Below are positions 24,725-35,842 of a stretch of 64,000 bases of DNA, in pieces; position 1 is the stretch's first letter, and each line of letters starts with the position of its first letter. The stretch spans positions 78,375,741 to 78,439,740 of the forward strand of contig CM041465.1 in NCBI GenBank assembly GCA_023213395.1, read 5' to 3'. The notes beneath the pieces are model-generated. The model was not told the DNA's origin, did not search any database, and was given only the letters and a program-made list of their open reading frames with translations. The stretch is from Cycas panzhihuaensis. Lineage: Eukaryota > Cycadophyta. Made by a program: the position numbers and the translations under genes.

Positions 24725-26858
24725 TTCTTCCCCATTATATCCATTGTATAAAACTCTAAGTTTGTCTCTAAATTTGTGGAACTTGATCTTTCTTAATAGC
24801 TTTGTAAATATATCAACTATTTGATCTTTAGTGATGCAATAGTGATCTAGCCTACTTGAACTAATTCTCGAATGAAATAATGCTGAGATTCAATATGTTT
24901 AGTTCTGCCATGAAATATTAGATTCTAAGCCATCTTAATGGTGCTTTGATTGTCATACTAAATCTTAGTTGGCCTTTTTTATTCCATTTGAAGTTCTTGA
25001 AGGAGTCATCGTAACCATATAATTTCACATGCACTTGAAACTGCTATTTTATATTCCACTTCTACTGTAAATAGGGAAACCATATTTTGTTTCTTAGTGC
25101 TCCATGTTATAGTTGTTGAACTCACACTAAAAGTATAACCTGAAGTGGATTTCCTATCATTAATGTTGCCTACCTAATCTGAATCTCTATACCTAGTTAA
25201 CCTAAAGTTCAGTGAAGGTTTATAATGTAACCTATATTCTGTTGTGCCCTTTAAGTATCGTAAGGTCCTTTTCGCTACTTACTAATGAGTAATCTTAGGA
25301 TCTTATATAAATCTGGATACTACACTGACCACATGTATAATGTTTAGTCATGTTGAAATTAGATAAATCAAGCTACTAATTATAAGTTTGGATCTGATTA
25401 AGATTTTTGGAATTCTTAGTTTCTAAAATATTTGTTGATTCGGCAATACCATACCCTGGGAGCATGCTTTGATCCATATAGAGACTTTTTAAGCTTGTAT
25501 ACTTTGTCTTCTTCCCTCCTGACTTCAAAACCTAGGGGTTGAGAGACATAAATATCTTCTTCAATATGCCCATTAAGAAATGCACTTTTAACATTCATTT
25601 GGTAAACATCCCATCTATTTTATATATCTAAACTCAATATCATATGAATAGTTTCCATACGAGTGACAAGAGTAAATATTTCACTATAGTCTATGCCTTC
25701 TCTTTGGGTATAACCTTTTATGATGAGTCTAGCCATATGTTTATCAACTGATCTATCAAATTTAAACTTGGTTTTGTAGACCAATTTAGTGCTAATGGCC
25801 TTTTTATTAGGGGGAAGATCAACTAGTTCCCATATATCATTTTTCACTATGGAGTTATATTCCTCCTCCATTGCTTTTCTCCAATCATCATACATATTGG
25901 CCTCGTCAAAGATATGAGGCTCATGAATCTCTATAACTCGACTCATAAGGGAAAAATTCACCCTATAGGAACAAGTAAATCTTCTATTATAGTCATTGTC
26001 CAATATATTGTCCATGTTATAGTTCCTTTGAACCTATTTAAGGAAATCTTTGTGGTGGAGGTTGAGAGGAAGTTCACTCCCCACTTGCTACATTAATAAT
26101 TTGACTTAAGTCCTACCTAAGTGGTATATATATGGACCTAGTAGTTAAATCAAGATTTATCATGACACCTTTTCCCTTGTCTTGATCATAATCAATGTGG
26201 TAACAATCATTTTCTTAGAAGATAAAATCCCTGCACACCATGAGTTTTTATGACTTGGGATCATAAACCTTATAGGATTTGAAGGCATCATTGTAGCTAA
26301 TGAATATACATTTAGTGCTATGATCATCTAGCTTATTCCTCTTTTATTCAGGTACATGAGCATAAGCTAAGCAACCAAAAAACTCTTAAATGGTAGATAC
26401 TAGGTTTGTATCTAGTCCATGCTTTTTTAAGAGTCATCCACCTAAGGACTTTAGTGGTACACCTATTGAGTAAATAAATAGTAGTGTGGACTGCCTTAGC
26501 CCAAAATTCATATCCCAATCTTTTATCCTTGAGCATGCACCTAGCCATCTCAACCATGGTATAGTTCTTTCTTTTAGCTGCACCATTTTGTTGAGGGGTA
26601 TAAGTATTTGTAAGTTGCCTCTTGATTCCATGATGTACACAATAGGCCTTAAACTCATTTGAGATGAACTCTCCCTCATTATCTAATCTTAGGGAGAGGA
26701 TCTTATATCAACTTCACCTCTCCACATAGATTTTGAAGTTGACAAAGTGTTGGAATACATCAGACTTGAACTTTAAGAAGTAAACCCAAGTTTTTCTTGT
26801 ATAATCATTAATGAATATGATGAAGTACTTAGCACTTGCCAATGAAAGAACATCCATA
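24725..26858 (-). pseudogene. Element E copia pol: integrase core, RT, RNase H
   Basis: Long minus-strand open pieces survive. Integrase at 26348-26679 reads MVEMARCMLKDKRLGYEFWA and LLNRCTTKVL. The RT N-terminus at 25620-26015 reads WRKAMEEEYNSIVKNDIWEL, VYKTKFKFDRSVDKHMARL and KGYTQREGIDYSEIF, all close to copia consensus. RT at 25416-25598 continues with MNVKSAFLNGHIEEDIYVSQ and KKSLYGSKHAPRVWY. RNase H to 24745 has TKHIESQHYFIRE and the end IFTKLL-KIKFHKFRDKL. The frame is lost at several stops, and the YVDD box region near 25330-25420 is damaged. Integrase is cut at 26858 by gypsy F. Confidence 0.9.
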
Positions 26859-26863
26859 GGACC

Positions 26864-27943
26864 TGATCCAAATTTGAATGGAAACATAAAGACTTAATCT
26901 AATCAAAACAAATCTAGAATAAATTTACAATAATATTATATTAATTTGAAGATATTTGAAATTATTCTTACAAAATTCCTTATGTTTGTGCTCTGTTGAG
27001 CATGCAAAGGACTGCTACAACAAGTTGAGAGAGAAGAAATGAGTGTTGGGTGCTTTGTAGGCTGCTATACATTCTTTAGAACCACTACCAACAAAGTATG
27101 CATCGAGTTTTGGTTACCGATAACCAAAAAAATCTCTTTTCTTGGTGAAGAATTCTGCCGGCATCTCTTTATTGGACTGTTGTAGCTATTTTTGTTCTCC
27201 CTTGGCTGCAACTACACTTTCTTGGGCTCCTTCACTACCCCCATGATCATATTTGGGTGTTGTTCTATTGCTCCTTTTTGCACTTTCGTTTCTTTTTTCT
27301 CTCCTATGTAGAATTTCCGTCTTGGAGTCGTTCTCTTCTTTTCAGAAAGTAATTTTGGATAAACTTTCCTCGAATCTTACTCCTCTTACTACATCTATGG
27401 CTGTTGGGCATTCTCTCATGTCCTCCGTGAAGAAATATCGTTATGTTAAAACCCTACAATACGTAGTTTCTTCCTCAATGATTTTTTTTTTTTTGTTTTA
27501 GTTCTTCAATGGATTCATAAACGGTTAAAGAAAACCCACTTAAATCCATTTAATTAATGGGTTCTTCTCTTTTATCACGTAGAGGACACATGCAAAAATA
27601 TCCTCCTAAAATTCCATGCAAAACAAACTCCATTTTCCCTGTCAAAAATACTGTTATTTTTCTATTTTTTCTGTTTTCTGCAGTCCACAGTGTTGCACTT
27701 GCAATCCGCAGGGTTGCACCTGTAGTTGCACTTGTGGTTGCACTTACAAACTATATGGTTGTACTTTGTTGCACTTGTAGACCACTCGATTACACTTAGT
27801 TTCACTTGTAGACCACCCGGTTGCACTTTCATTTTTGCATTTTTTAAGCATCTTAAGGCATTTTTCTACTAAATGAAGGTTATAAACATGAAAAACAAGG
27901 TATTTTAAGAGTATTATGAAATTAAAAATCCAAAAATAGATCA
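26864..27943 (-). repeat. Element F 3' LTR
   Basis: 1080 bp, matching 35843-36956 with many substitutions. It contains two copies of the 31-bp unit described at 27769-27830. The charged reading frame seen in the 5' LTR is broken here. Confidence 0.9.
27769..27830 (-). repeat. 31-bp tandem repeat in F 3' LTR (two units)
   Basis: Two adjacent 31-base units built on TTGCACTTGTAGACCAC. The 5' LTR carries three at 36751-36842, which accounts for most of the 34-bp length difference between the LTRs. Confidence 0.8.
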
Positions 27944-27961
27944 GAACTCCCTTTTTTTTAG
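27944..27961 (-). other. Element F polypurine tract
   Basis: Plus strand GAACTCCCTTTTTTTTAG; on the element's strand a run of A followed by GGGAGTTC ends at the LTR. Confidence 0.75.
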
Positions 27962-27999
27962 GAGTTCATGGCCTCGTGAACTTTATAGTTGTAGATGAG

Positions 28000-29485
28000 G
28001 TAATTTGATTTTCCCTATCTCCCTATTGTACCATTTTGCCTTGCTGGTATTTGTCCTTTTTCTGCAATTTTGAAGGACTCAATTATGCCTCTTCGAGTCT
28101 TTGTCTACTTCCTTTGAAGAATGCAATCATTTTGCATTGGTTCCTCTTTCTCTATTCATAACTCCTTTGGATTTGGTAAGAGTGAAACTTCATCTTCATC
28201 TTCATCCAATATGGATGGCTCGAACATCTTTAGATTTTTAACATTCACTACGGAATACATCTTCATGAATTCTAGAAGTTTAAGCTGGAAAGCATTTTCC
28301 CCAATCTTCTTCAAAATTGTAAAAGGACCATAATGTATAGGCTTTAGCTTTTTGTCTTCACCTTATAATCGTTTCTTACTGAGGTGAAACCAAACTCTAT
28401 CTCCTTCCTTAAAGGAATGGCTGGTTATATGTGCATCATGCCGTTGTTTGTATCTCTGTTGAGATTTTTGAAGTTGCTCTTCAACCTGTTGATGGATTTT
28501 TCTGATTCTTTCTAAGAATCTTTGTGCCTTTTCATCTCCTTCTTCCTCCTTTCCATTTCCTATAGAAAGTTGAGCAGAAAATTCTAGATTGAAAGGACTT
28601 GTAGGAAGAAATCCCAAACATACCTCAAATGGTGATTTCTAGGTTGAGCTATGGATAGCTCTATTGAAGGCAAATTGCAAGTATGGGAGACTTTCATCCT
28701 AAGTCTTAGGATACTTGGCATTATATCCTCATAACAACTATATTAATGTCCTGTTGACAATTTTAATCTAGCTATCTATTTGAGGATGAAAATATGTGCT
28801 CATCTTTAGCTTCGTATCCATCATTCCCCAAAGTGTTTGCCAAAAATGACTCAGAAATATGTTGTCTTGATAAAAAATTATTGAGTTGGGAAGTCCAAAA
28901 TGCTTCCAAACATGCTAGAAAAATAATCTAGCTATGTCTTCTCTTGTATGTGTCTTTCTACAGGGAATCAACATCACCATTTCTTGACGATCAACAATTA
29001 CAAACAAATAATCCATACCATTTTTGGTTCGTGGTAGTCCTCCAAGGAAATCCATGGAGATACTCTCCCATGATCGTGATGGAACAAGAAGTGGAATGTA
29101 CAATCCAAACTTCCTATTGGCCAGCTTTGATGTGCTACATAATGTACACCCTCGTACTACTGTAGTCACATCTTGCTATATATTTGACCAATACATATAT
29201 CATTGTAAGTTCAGTAATGTCTTTCCCACTCCAAAGTATCCTACAACTCGAGAGATGTGAGCTTCTCTTACCCACTTCATTCGGTCTGCATGCTTTGGAA
29301 TACAAAGCTTATCTTGCTTTGAAGAGAAGGTCATCTTTCAGTTGGAAATCAACAATTACTTTTCCTTGTTATAGCTACTCAAAGATAGGCTTGAATGCCT
29401 CATCTTTCAAGTACAAATTGACATATTCATCATGGAAGAAAGGTTGACATTGCATAGCTACCAACAAACTAGAAATACCTTACTA
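28000..29485 (-). pseudogene. Element F gypsy integrase
   Basis: The minus-strand piece at 28915-29169 reads CTLCSTSK (zinc-finger cysteines), then PSRSWESISMDFLGGLPRTK and YLFVIVDRQEMVMLIPCRKT, the start of the integrase core with catalytic D of MDF. The piece at 28363-28617 reads GFLPTSPFNLEFSAQLSIGN and QQRYKQRHDAHITSHSFKEG DRVWFHLSK, the C-terminal GPY/F-side region. A stretch to 28100 reads YSVVNVKNLKMFEPS and an acidic DEDEDEV tail. I see no chromodomain. Stops and frameshifts lie between blocks. The upstream end meets the 29-bp repeat that flanks K. Confidence 0.88.
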
Positions 29486-29514
29486 TTGAGGAGGTCTGGA
29501 CAATAAGTCTACTA
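29486..29514. repeat. Left copy of 29-bp direct repeat flanking K
   Basis: Begins TTGAGGAGGTCTGGACAATA and ends AGTCTACTA, abutting K. The copy at 32648-32676 differs at two of 29 positions. It lies in F coding DNA (minus strand LLSRPPQ). See the finding on long duplication. Confidence 0.92.
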
Positions 29515-29791
29515 TGTTGGGTGTAATACTCAATTCCATTAGCCCTTTGTAAACTCTCTCTATCTTGTGTATTCTATATTAGAGTTGTGGGCCACTTTGA
29601 TATGTGCGCCACCTCTATGTAGTCCAATGGGGTTCTTTCTCTAGTGGTGAGGTTGTACTATAAGTATGTACTCTTACTTGTTCATAATTGAGTTTTGGCC
29701 AATTCTCCAACATGGTGTCTATTCTGTGCATACTTCATCTTTTTGCTCACCATTAGGGTTTGATTTGCTTATCAAATTACTAATCCTAACA
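29515..29791 (+). repeat. Element K 5' LTR
   Basis: 277 bp, ending AATCCTAACA directly before the PBS. Compared with the 3' LTR the only differences seen are TCTTGTG/TCTTATG and AGTGGTG/AGTAGTG. Confidence 0.95.
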
Positions 29792-29803
29792 TGGTATCAG
29801 AGC
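29792..29803 (+). other. Element K primer-binding site
   Basis: TGGTATCAGAGC, initiator tRNA-Met type, with no gap after the LTR. Confidence 0.93.
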
Positions 29804-30385
29804 CCAAGGTTCAACCCTTGGAGGCCTTTCTTGTAAATCCTAGTACATGTCATTCATGTTCTTTTAGCTTTCAAGTCTTGTAAATTTTTTTGATGTGCCT
29901 GTTTCGTGACTTCGTCAAGTTGAAGATCATTTCAAGTTATATCTGATGCATATTTTGTTATGGAACTGCTATCAAGTTTAAAGGGCTATTTTGATGATGA
30001 GGAGAGGCTGTTTTCAAGCCTGTTTTGAAGTTTTGTAACTGTTTGAAGCCTGTTGATGCTGCTCAAGTGGACATTTTCTCCACATGTGGTACCACAATAA
30101 ATTTGCATGCAGGTGAAAGTCCATGAAAGCTTATGATCAGATTCCAATTACTGGAAGACCATCTCCGTTGCACGTCAGTGGACAATAATGCAACTAGGAT
30201 CGTTGACAGCAGTTGTGTGAGTTCTTCTTGGCCAGGAGTAACTCTATTTCAAAGTTTTTTTGCAGATCTACAGGTGGATAAAGGTCATATTTTTGTATTA
30301 ATATGTACTCATCTTATGTGGAAAATATTCAAAAATTTTGTATTCAAGGCCTTCAAATCTGGCCTATATTCTTATGTATTTTTCC
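29804..30385 (+). other. Element K leader, no known gene
   Basis: No family recognised. An open frame from 30133 runs through this part and across the A-run, but its codons look random. Confidence 0.5.
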
Positions 30386-30410
30386 AAAAAAAAAAAAAAA
30401 AAAAAAAAAA
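30386..30410 (+). repeat. Run of 25 A in K
   Basis: A pure A-run followed by GAAAAAGAAAAGAAAAAAGG. It may be slippage or the copied tail of an mRNA joined into the element; the sequence alone does not decide. Confidence 0.85.
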
Positions 30411-30634
30411 GAAAAAGAAAAGAAAAAAGGTATCCGCCAAATCTGTTTGTTGGTGCTTAACCATTGTCAGATCTAGAGAGAGAAGGACTGCAGATGAGAT
30501 TTGAGCTCTATTTTTTTTATTCACCATTCAGTCCTTCCCATGCTCCCCGAAAGATGGTCCAAAATAGCAATCCCAGAGCATTGGAGGATATCAGAAACTA
30601 TGCAAGTGGCCCCTACACCAGATTTCCCGTCGTC

Positions 30635-30775
30635 GCACCGTCCCTGAAGAGATTTCTCAATGCGACTGAACCAGAATTTGATCCGGAGATGGTGGCGTCC
30701 TTTCTGATTGAGTTGTGCCTGGTGGAGTATGGTGCGTTGAAGTATCCCCCATCAATGATAGTAGCAGTAGCAGCT
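30635..30775 (+). pseudogene. Mitotic B-type cyclin C-terminal domain fragment
   Basis: The plus strand encodes APSLKRFLNATE, then EMVASFLIELCLVEYGALKY and PPSMIVAVAA. In plant B-type cyclins the start of the Cyclin_C fold reads much the same (FLKAA then L-FF-IELCLVEY--LK--PS--AA-A). The 47 codons are open and free of stops. Upstream (MVQNSNPRALEDIRNYA) and downstream (KPTTMDSS) the match ends abruptly, so only part of an exon was taken. It lies in the element's own orientation, so it would be transcribed from the LTR. A function for the piece is not implied. Identification is from remembered consensus. Confidence 0.75.
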
Positions 30776-31300
30776 AAGCCTACGACGATGGATAGCTCAA
30801 CCATTCGCCCAGAATTGTGTCTCAGGGATTAATGTTCCCGAAGCACTAGCGCTTTCAGATGCTTGGCATCGGCCAAGGGGCCAATTCCTAGCCGGTTATG
30901 GTGACACCATCTGCGGTCGCTGGGCTGCAATACCACTCTCTCGTCTGGATTTCTCAAGCCCCAAAATGGACATTGCTCTAAATTTAGAGCATTACATACG
31001 CGGGTAGAGGCGGTTGCCATAAGTATTATATTCTCGTATTCTCCTTGCGGGGACGCCTTATTGTCATCGCAAAAGAGTTCAAGGCTTCACAGGTCCTGCT
31101 CGCTCCCGGAGACTGTTCTCCTCTGTCATCGAGAGCCGAATTGCGTGATTTCTCCTGGCGACCTGCAACACGCTCATCCATGGAAGTCTCATCCATGGCG
31201 GTGACCTGCACATTAATGGCGGTGGCGGCCCTCGTAACGGTGACGAACCTGCAAACATCGAAGAAAAATATCACATTCGAAACCCTAAAATATTAGGTCT
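30776..31300 (-). other. GC-richer host-like segment in K, unidentified
   Basis: Higher in G and C than anything nearby. On the minus strand a 63-codon frame opens at 31020 (MATASTRVCNALNLEQCPFW), and another at 31274-31026 follows a CTTCGATGTTTGCAG that looks like an intron acceptor. A TAGGGTTTCGAA phrase near 31290 is typical of plant 5' leaders. I recognise no family. It may be a captured 5' end of a nuclear gene on the opposite strand to the cyclin piece. Confidence 0.45.
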
Positions 31301-32357
31301 AATGCGTGTTTATTGCGTGTGGCGGAATTCAAATTTCATTAAAAGCGGTTATATTTTGTTGGGTTTGAATATTTTGATTTAATTATATTTCATAATCGTT
31401 TATGGTCCGCCTAGCCCCTCATCATTCTAGCCCCGATCATATGGAGGCTTAATACGCCCTACTGCCAGCTCATGAAGGGGGCTAACCCTTATTTTTCATC
31501 TTTTTTCGGTATTATTAAAGAGTACCGGTCACATTTTTTACTGTATCTTGAGATTGGGAGGTCCGATTTCAGTTCCGTCTGTTGCGTTGGATCCGTAACA
31601 GAGAGAGCTTTCATTTGACAGGTCATTTGACACATTTTGGAGCTGTTTTCATGGAGATTTTTAAGTTCAAAGTCACAAGTTTCTATTTATCTTCATTTTT
31701 TCTCAGTTTCTTCAGGCACATATTACATTTTCAAGGCTTCTTGATGTAATGTACCCCGAATGGGGGGGATGACATGTACTATGGACTTCTTTTAGCTCTT
31801 GAAGAACCCATTGTGATCTTATTGTACTTCATTTATGAGAGAGAGTCACATGTACTACACAAGTCACATATCATTTTCAGTCATGTAAACATTTCAAATG
31901 CTGGTTATTTTTGCCCATGATGGCAAGTTGATTAGCCCAATGAGGCATCTTGTTAGCCCATGTGGTATGTTTGAGGCCATAGTGCCATTGTATTTCCGGA
32001 CATTAGATGCCGAAGAAGTGCTAGTCCTATTGAGAAGATGTAGGACACACTTTCAGAAGCTACTCTTGTCTGCCATGTGCCATGTGCCATGTGCTTATTA
32101 TATTTTCCTGCTTGCACTCCCATATGAACAAGGGGTGGGACCTTATCTGACTACTCTTGCCACTCTGATTGCTCCACGTGTCTGAGAGGAGTTCCTACCC
32201 AATGGCGGTTCGTGGTGATAACCCATGCATTCCGGTAGATGGACTCCACTTCATATGGGCTTCAGCAGCTTTCTTATTATGTGCGGCCGGTTCGATCCAA
32301 AGAATTTTTGGAGACTTGAGCTTATCATTGAAGTGATGACATTTATGTAATTGACTA
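31301..32357 (+). other. K 3' interior, no known gene
   Basis: A 95-codon plus frame at 31898-32185 is open but matches nothing I know. CATGTGCCATGTGCCATGTG at 32076 is a short triplicate. Confidence 0.5.
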
Positions 32358-32360
32358 TTA

Positions 32361-32370
32361 CGGGGGGGAA
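32361..32370 (+). other. Element K polypurine tract
   Basis: CGGGGGGGAA immediately before the 3' LTR. Confidence 0.88.
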
Positions 32371-32647
32371 TGTTGGGTGTAATACTCAATTCCATTAGCC
32401 CTTTGTAAACTCTCTCTATCTTATGTATTCTATATTAGAGTTGTGGGCCACTTTGATATGTGCGCCACCTCTATGTAGTCCAATGGGGTTCTTTCTCTAG
32501 TAGTGAGGTTGTACTATAAGTATGTACTCTTACTTGTTCATAATTGAGTTTTGGCCAATTCTCCAACATGGTGTCTATTCTGTGCATACTTCATCTTTTT
32601 GCTCACCATTAGGGTTTGATTTGCTTATCAAATTACTAATCCTAACA
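32371..32647 (+). repeat. Element K 3' LTR
   Basis: 277 bp, nearly identical to 29515-29791, then directly the right copy of the 29-bp repeat. Confidence 0.95.
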
Positions 32648-32676
32648 TTGAGGAGGTCTGGACAATAAGTCTGCAA
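32648..32676. repeat. Right copy of 29-bp direct repeat flanking K
   Basis: Starts TTGAGGAGGTCTGGACAATA, ends AGTCTGCAA and runs on into uninterrupted F coding sequence. The left copy at 29486 instead meets K after ACTA. Confidence 0.92.
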
Positions 32677-33990
32677 TTTTATTTGTCGTTACTTTCTTGT
32701 ACTTAACCACAATGTGAAATTGCTATAAATAGGACATCCACTTCATGTGCCTAGATTGCTGTAATTTGGACTGAGTCTGCAAGAATTGCAAAGGCTTGTG
32801 GTCAGTGTGGATGACCACTTCTTTTCCCAACAAATATGGTCTCTAATGCTTTACTGCTTGATGCAATGCATAGAGCTCCTTATCATAAGTTGGGTAGTTT
32901 ATGACAGCTCCATTAAATGTCTCTGAATGGCATGCTTTTGGTCTTCCTTCTTGCTTCAACACTGCTCCCATGGCATAGCCTGAAGCATCAGTCTCCAATT
33001 CAAATGGTTTTTGCAATGAGGGTGAAGCTAACACTAGTGCCTCACAAATTTTCTGCTTCAAAAGATTGAAAGCTTTTTCTTGTTCATTCTCCCAATGAAA
33101 CTTTGCATGTCCTCTCATCAATGCATGAAGAGGTGCCGCAATTTGAAAGAATATAAAAATAAATTTTCTTAAATATTGACATGCACCAATGAAACTTCTT
33201 ACCTCTGTGGTTGCCTTGGGTGTGGGCTAATTGAGAATAACTTTAATCTTTGCTGGGTCAATCTTCAATTCTTCTCCTCTAACCATGAAACCTAAGAAGA
33301 TGAGAGATTGCTTTCCAAACTTGCACTCCCTCATATTTAGTTTTAACTGATATTCTTTGAGAACTTTGAGCACTTGCTCGACATGTTGGAGGTGCTCCTC
33401 CCAAGTATGACTAAAAATCAAAATATAATCTAGATAAACAATTATAAAGTCATCAATGAAGGGTCTTAATACCTCATTCATCAACCTCATGAAGGTGGCA
33501 GGTGCATTGCATAGACCAAACAACATCACCAACCATTCAAACAACCCTTGCTTCGATTTGAAGGTTGTCTTCCAAGTACCCTCCTCTCGTATTCAAACCT
33601 AATGGTAGCCTAATTTCAGGTCCAATTTGCTGAAATGTCTTGCTGACTGTAGCTAGTCCAACAAGTCATCTATCCGTGGTAAGGGATGTCGATTCTTTAT
33701 GGTGATCTTGTTCAAAGCCTGGTAGTTAATACATATTCTCCATCCTCCATGTTTCTTTGGCACCAAAACAATAGGTGAACCACATGGGGAACAACTTGGT
33801 TTGATCACTTCTTATTCCAAGAGTTCTTAAATATGCCTCTTAATCTCTTCATTCTCCAAAACTGAGTTTCGGTAGAGACTAAGATTTGGCAAAGGTGAAT
33901 AAGCAACCAACTGGGTTTCATGTTCAATTTCCCTTTTAGGGGGTAGCCCTTTTGGCTTTTGGAATACGTCATTGTACCTATTCCTTAGGC
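32677..33990 (-). pseudogene. Element F gypsy RT and RNase H
   Basis: RT on the minus strand at 33227-33544 reads FEWLVMLFGLCNAPATFMRL, then IIVYLDYILIFS. The second catalytic aspartate of YLDD is changed to Y. It continues with HLQHVEQVL and KCKFGK-like RECKFGKQSLIFLG. RNase H at 32843-33121 reads ALVLASPSLQKPFELETDAS GYAMGAVLKQEG and YPTYDKELYA, with the family's first aspartate in ETDAS. The 5' part of RT (33560-33990) keeps the R-VVNYRALN-like and GSPVVLVPKK-like phrases but is broken by stops. RNase H runs into the tether DLLSRPP and then K. Confidence 0.9.
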
Positions 33991-34199
33991 CTTCAATCTA
34001 TTGCACTTGCTTCCTATCCAGTACCTGTATTGAGGACTCTGCTTACTCTTTTTCTTCTACCTTTTACTTTATCACCAATAGCACAAACTTTCTACAAGTA
34101 TTAATTAATCTTTTCGCTTGTTGGGAAGATATGAGAGAGATCTTCTTTTGTGAGTTTGATGCATTGATTAGACATGATTTCCCGTCCTTGATGAGTCAA

Positions 34200-35656
34200 A
34201 TCTTTCTCAGCCTCCTATGATGAACTCCATCTCTATCATAGAGATATGGACTGCTAAACACAACTTGACAAACACCTAAAGGGACTACCTCACATTCAAC
34301 TTCATCAATGAACTTTTCAGATGTTGCAAATTTAAACTTACATTGGTGAGTAGCCTACAACTCTGAATCTTTTTGTAGCCATCCAAGAGGATATGGTTTT
34401 GGATATGTATGTATTTTTAATCCCAGTTTCTTTACCAATGCTTCTGAGATTAAATTCTTTTAGCTTCCTCCATCAAAGATGGCATCAACCATACTTTGCT
34501 TCACTCAGATTCTTACTATGAAGAGCTCCTCTCTAATCTCTGGATCAACTTGTTGATGGTTATTTTTAGGCCCTACATTAGACATGAGCATCAACTTCTC
34601 ATTGGCTTCTTTAATGCCACAAACATCTTCATCACCCACAGAGCTAAGTAAAGCTTTACCTTCAGTTTTAGATTTACCTTTTCCCTTGTTCTTGGGTCAT
34701 TTCTTTGGGTGTAGGAACCAACAATCTTCTATGTTGTAACCCGCTCATTTGCAATGAGTACAAGTGACTTTGATTTGGGTGGTATTGACTTGTTTCTTCT
34801 TACCAAAACCCCCAATGGGTTGTTATCCAACTTTACCTAGAAACCTCTTTTCTTGAGCAGGTTTGTTGCTACCTTCTTGAGGTGCAAACCTTTTCCTCTT
34901 AGCAAAAACCTTCTTGTTCCTCTTTTCTATGGCAATCACCTTCTTGCTAGCTTCATCAAGCAATTTAACTTTAAATAATTGAAGTTTTTGCTGAATATGC
35001 TGGTGCAACCCTCTAATATACTTCAGCATGATGTCTTTACCCAGTAAAGAGATGCCCAACACAATAGCTTACTTTTAAAATTCTATTGTGTAGTCTTGGA
35101 TATTTTGGCCTCTTTTCTATTAGTAATATTGCCATTTAATCCTCTGTTGCTCTTCATACCTAATATGATAGAATTGCTTCTTTATGAGGATTTTAAATTG
35201 TTACCAAGTAATTTCATTTACATTATGGGATTTAAGATATGCATTCCACCAAACTAATGCATGCTTAGATAATTTTAACCTAGCAAAAGTAATTTTCTAC
35301 TGGTTTTTATACTCATAAATGGAAAAATGTGTTTCTAGTTGGTCTAACCAACCATCTAACTTTTCAGTATTTAAAGTTCCATCATAGATGGGCAGTTCAA
35401 GTTTTGCCTCTATCTTGAATGGATGTGTTATTATCGATGGATTGTCATCTTCATCCTCTTCTTGTTGGTCTTCCACCATCTCTTCATTTGTTTCCTCTTT
35501 CATTGGTTCATCTTCTTCCTTCTTTATGCCTTTGGCTATTGAAGAAGAAGTTACAACTTGTTGAGAGACTAGTTATTCCATAAGATGGGTTAGTCTGTCG
35601 AGGTTTTGCTCCATCTTCATGAACCTTTCCTCCATTTTTTGCTCTGGCTCAGCCAT
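34200..35656 (-). pseudogene. Element F gypsy gag and protease
   Basis: The start ATG at 35656 opens MAEPEQKMEERFMKMEQNLD, a short coiled coil. The acidic EEDEDDNPSIITHPFKIEAK and LPIYDGTLNTEKLDGWLDQL follow at 35297-35503, the usual gypsy gag start (F-G----W---LE--F). A basic region is at 34823-35062. A zinc knuckle near 34740 has CTHC...C with one residue lost to a stop and histidine changed. Protease near 34480 reads AIFDGGS then KNLISEALVKKLGL, with the D-x-G-S triad kept. The particle protein and protease would come from one RNA. Several stops make it inactive. Confidence 0.85.
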
Positions 35657-35824
35657 CTTCCTTCGCTGTCTATGTTCTTTCTCAAGTAGTTCAGTTAAAA
35701 GTTCATCGGTCAACAAATACTAAAATCTAGTTTTCATAAAAACTTTTCATAACTAAAGCAAGAGGGTTTTTCTTTTCTTTTCTCTTTAAAAATTCCTAAA
35801 TTCCTAAGGATTTCAAGAAAACTA

Positions 35825-35836
35825 GCTCTGATACCA
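35825..35836 (-). other. Element F primer-binding site
   Basis: GCTCTGATACCA, the exact complement of TGGTATCAGAGC (initiator tRNA-Met), six bases from the LTR. Confidence 0.92.
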
Positions 35837-35842
35837 AATATT

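Larger units (their letters stand above)
29515..32647 (+). mobile_element. Young non-autonomous LTR element K with host sequence
   Basis: LTRs 29515-29791 and 32371-32647 are both 277 bp, TGTTGG...CCTAACA, and by eye differ at only two positions, both G/A. PBS TGGTATCAGAGC is at 29792 and the polypurine tract CGGGGGGGAA at 32361. The 2.6-kb interior has no gag or pol domain. Instead it holds a B-type cyclin fragment (30635-30775), a run of 25 A (30386-30410) and GC-richer sequence with host-like look (30540-31300). By LTR identity it is the youngest element of the nest and it is also the innermost. It would have needed enzymes in trans. Confidence 0.9.

Noticed and set aside
27253-27501. 82-codon plus frame starting MGVVLLLLFALSFLF
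   Set aside because: Lies inside the F 3' LTR, and a similar frame occurs in the 5' LTR at 36247. The hydrophobic run reflects T-rich DNA.
28915-29447. Several overlapping plus-strand frames
   Set aside because: Shadows of the minus-strand gypsy integrase.
31026-31274. Minus-strand frame in K as a real gene
   Set aside because: No family match, and the same DNA is open on the plus strand too. Recorded only as an unidentified GC-richer segment.
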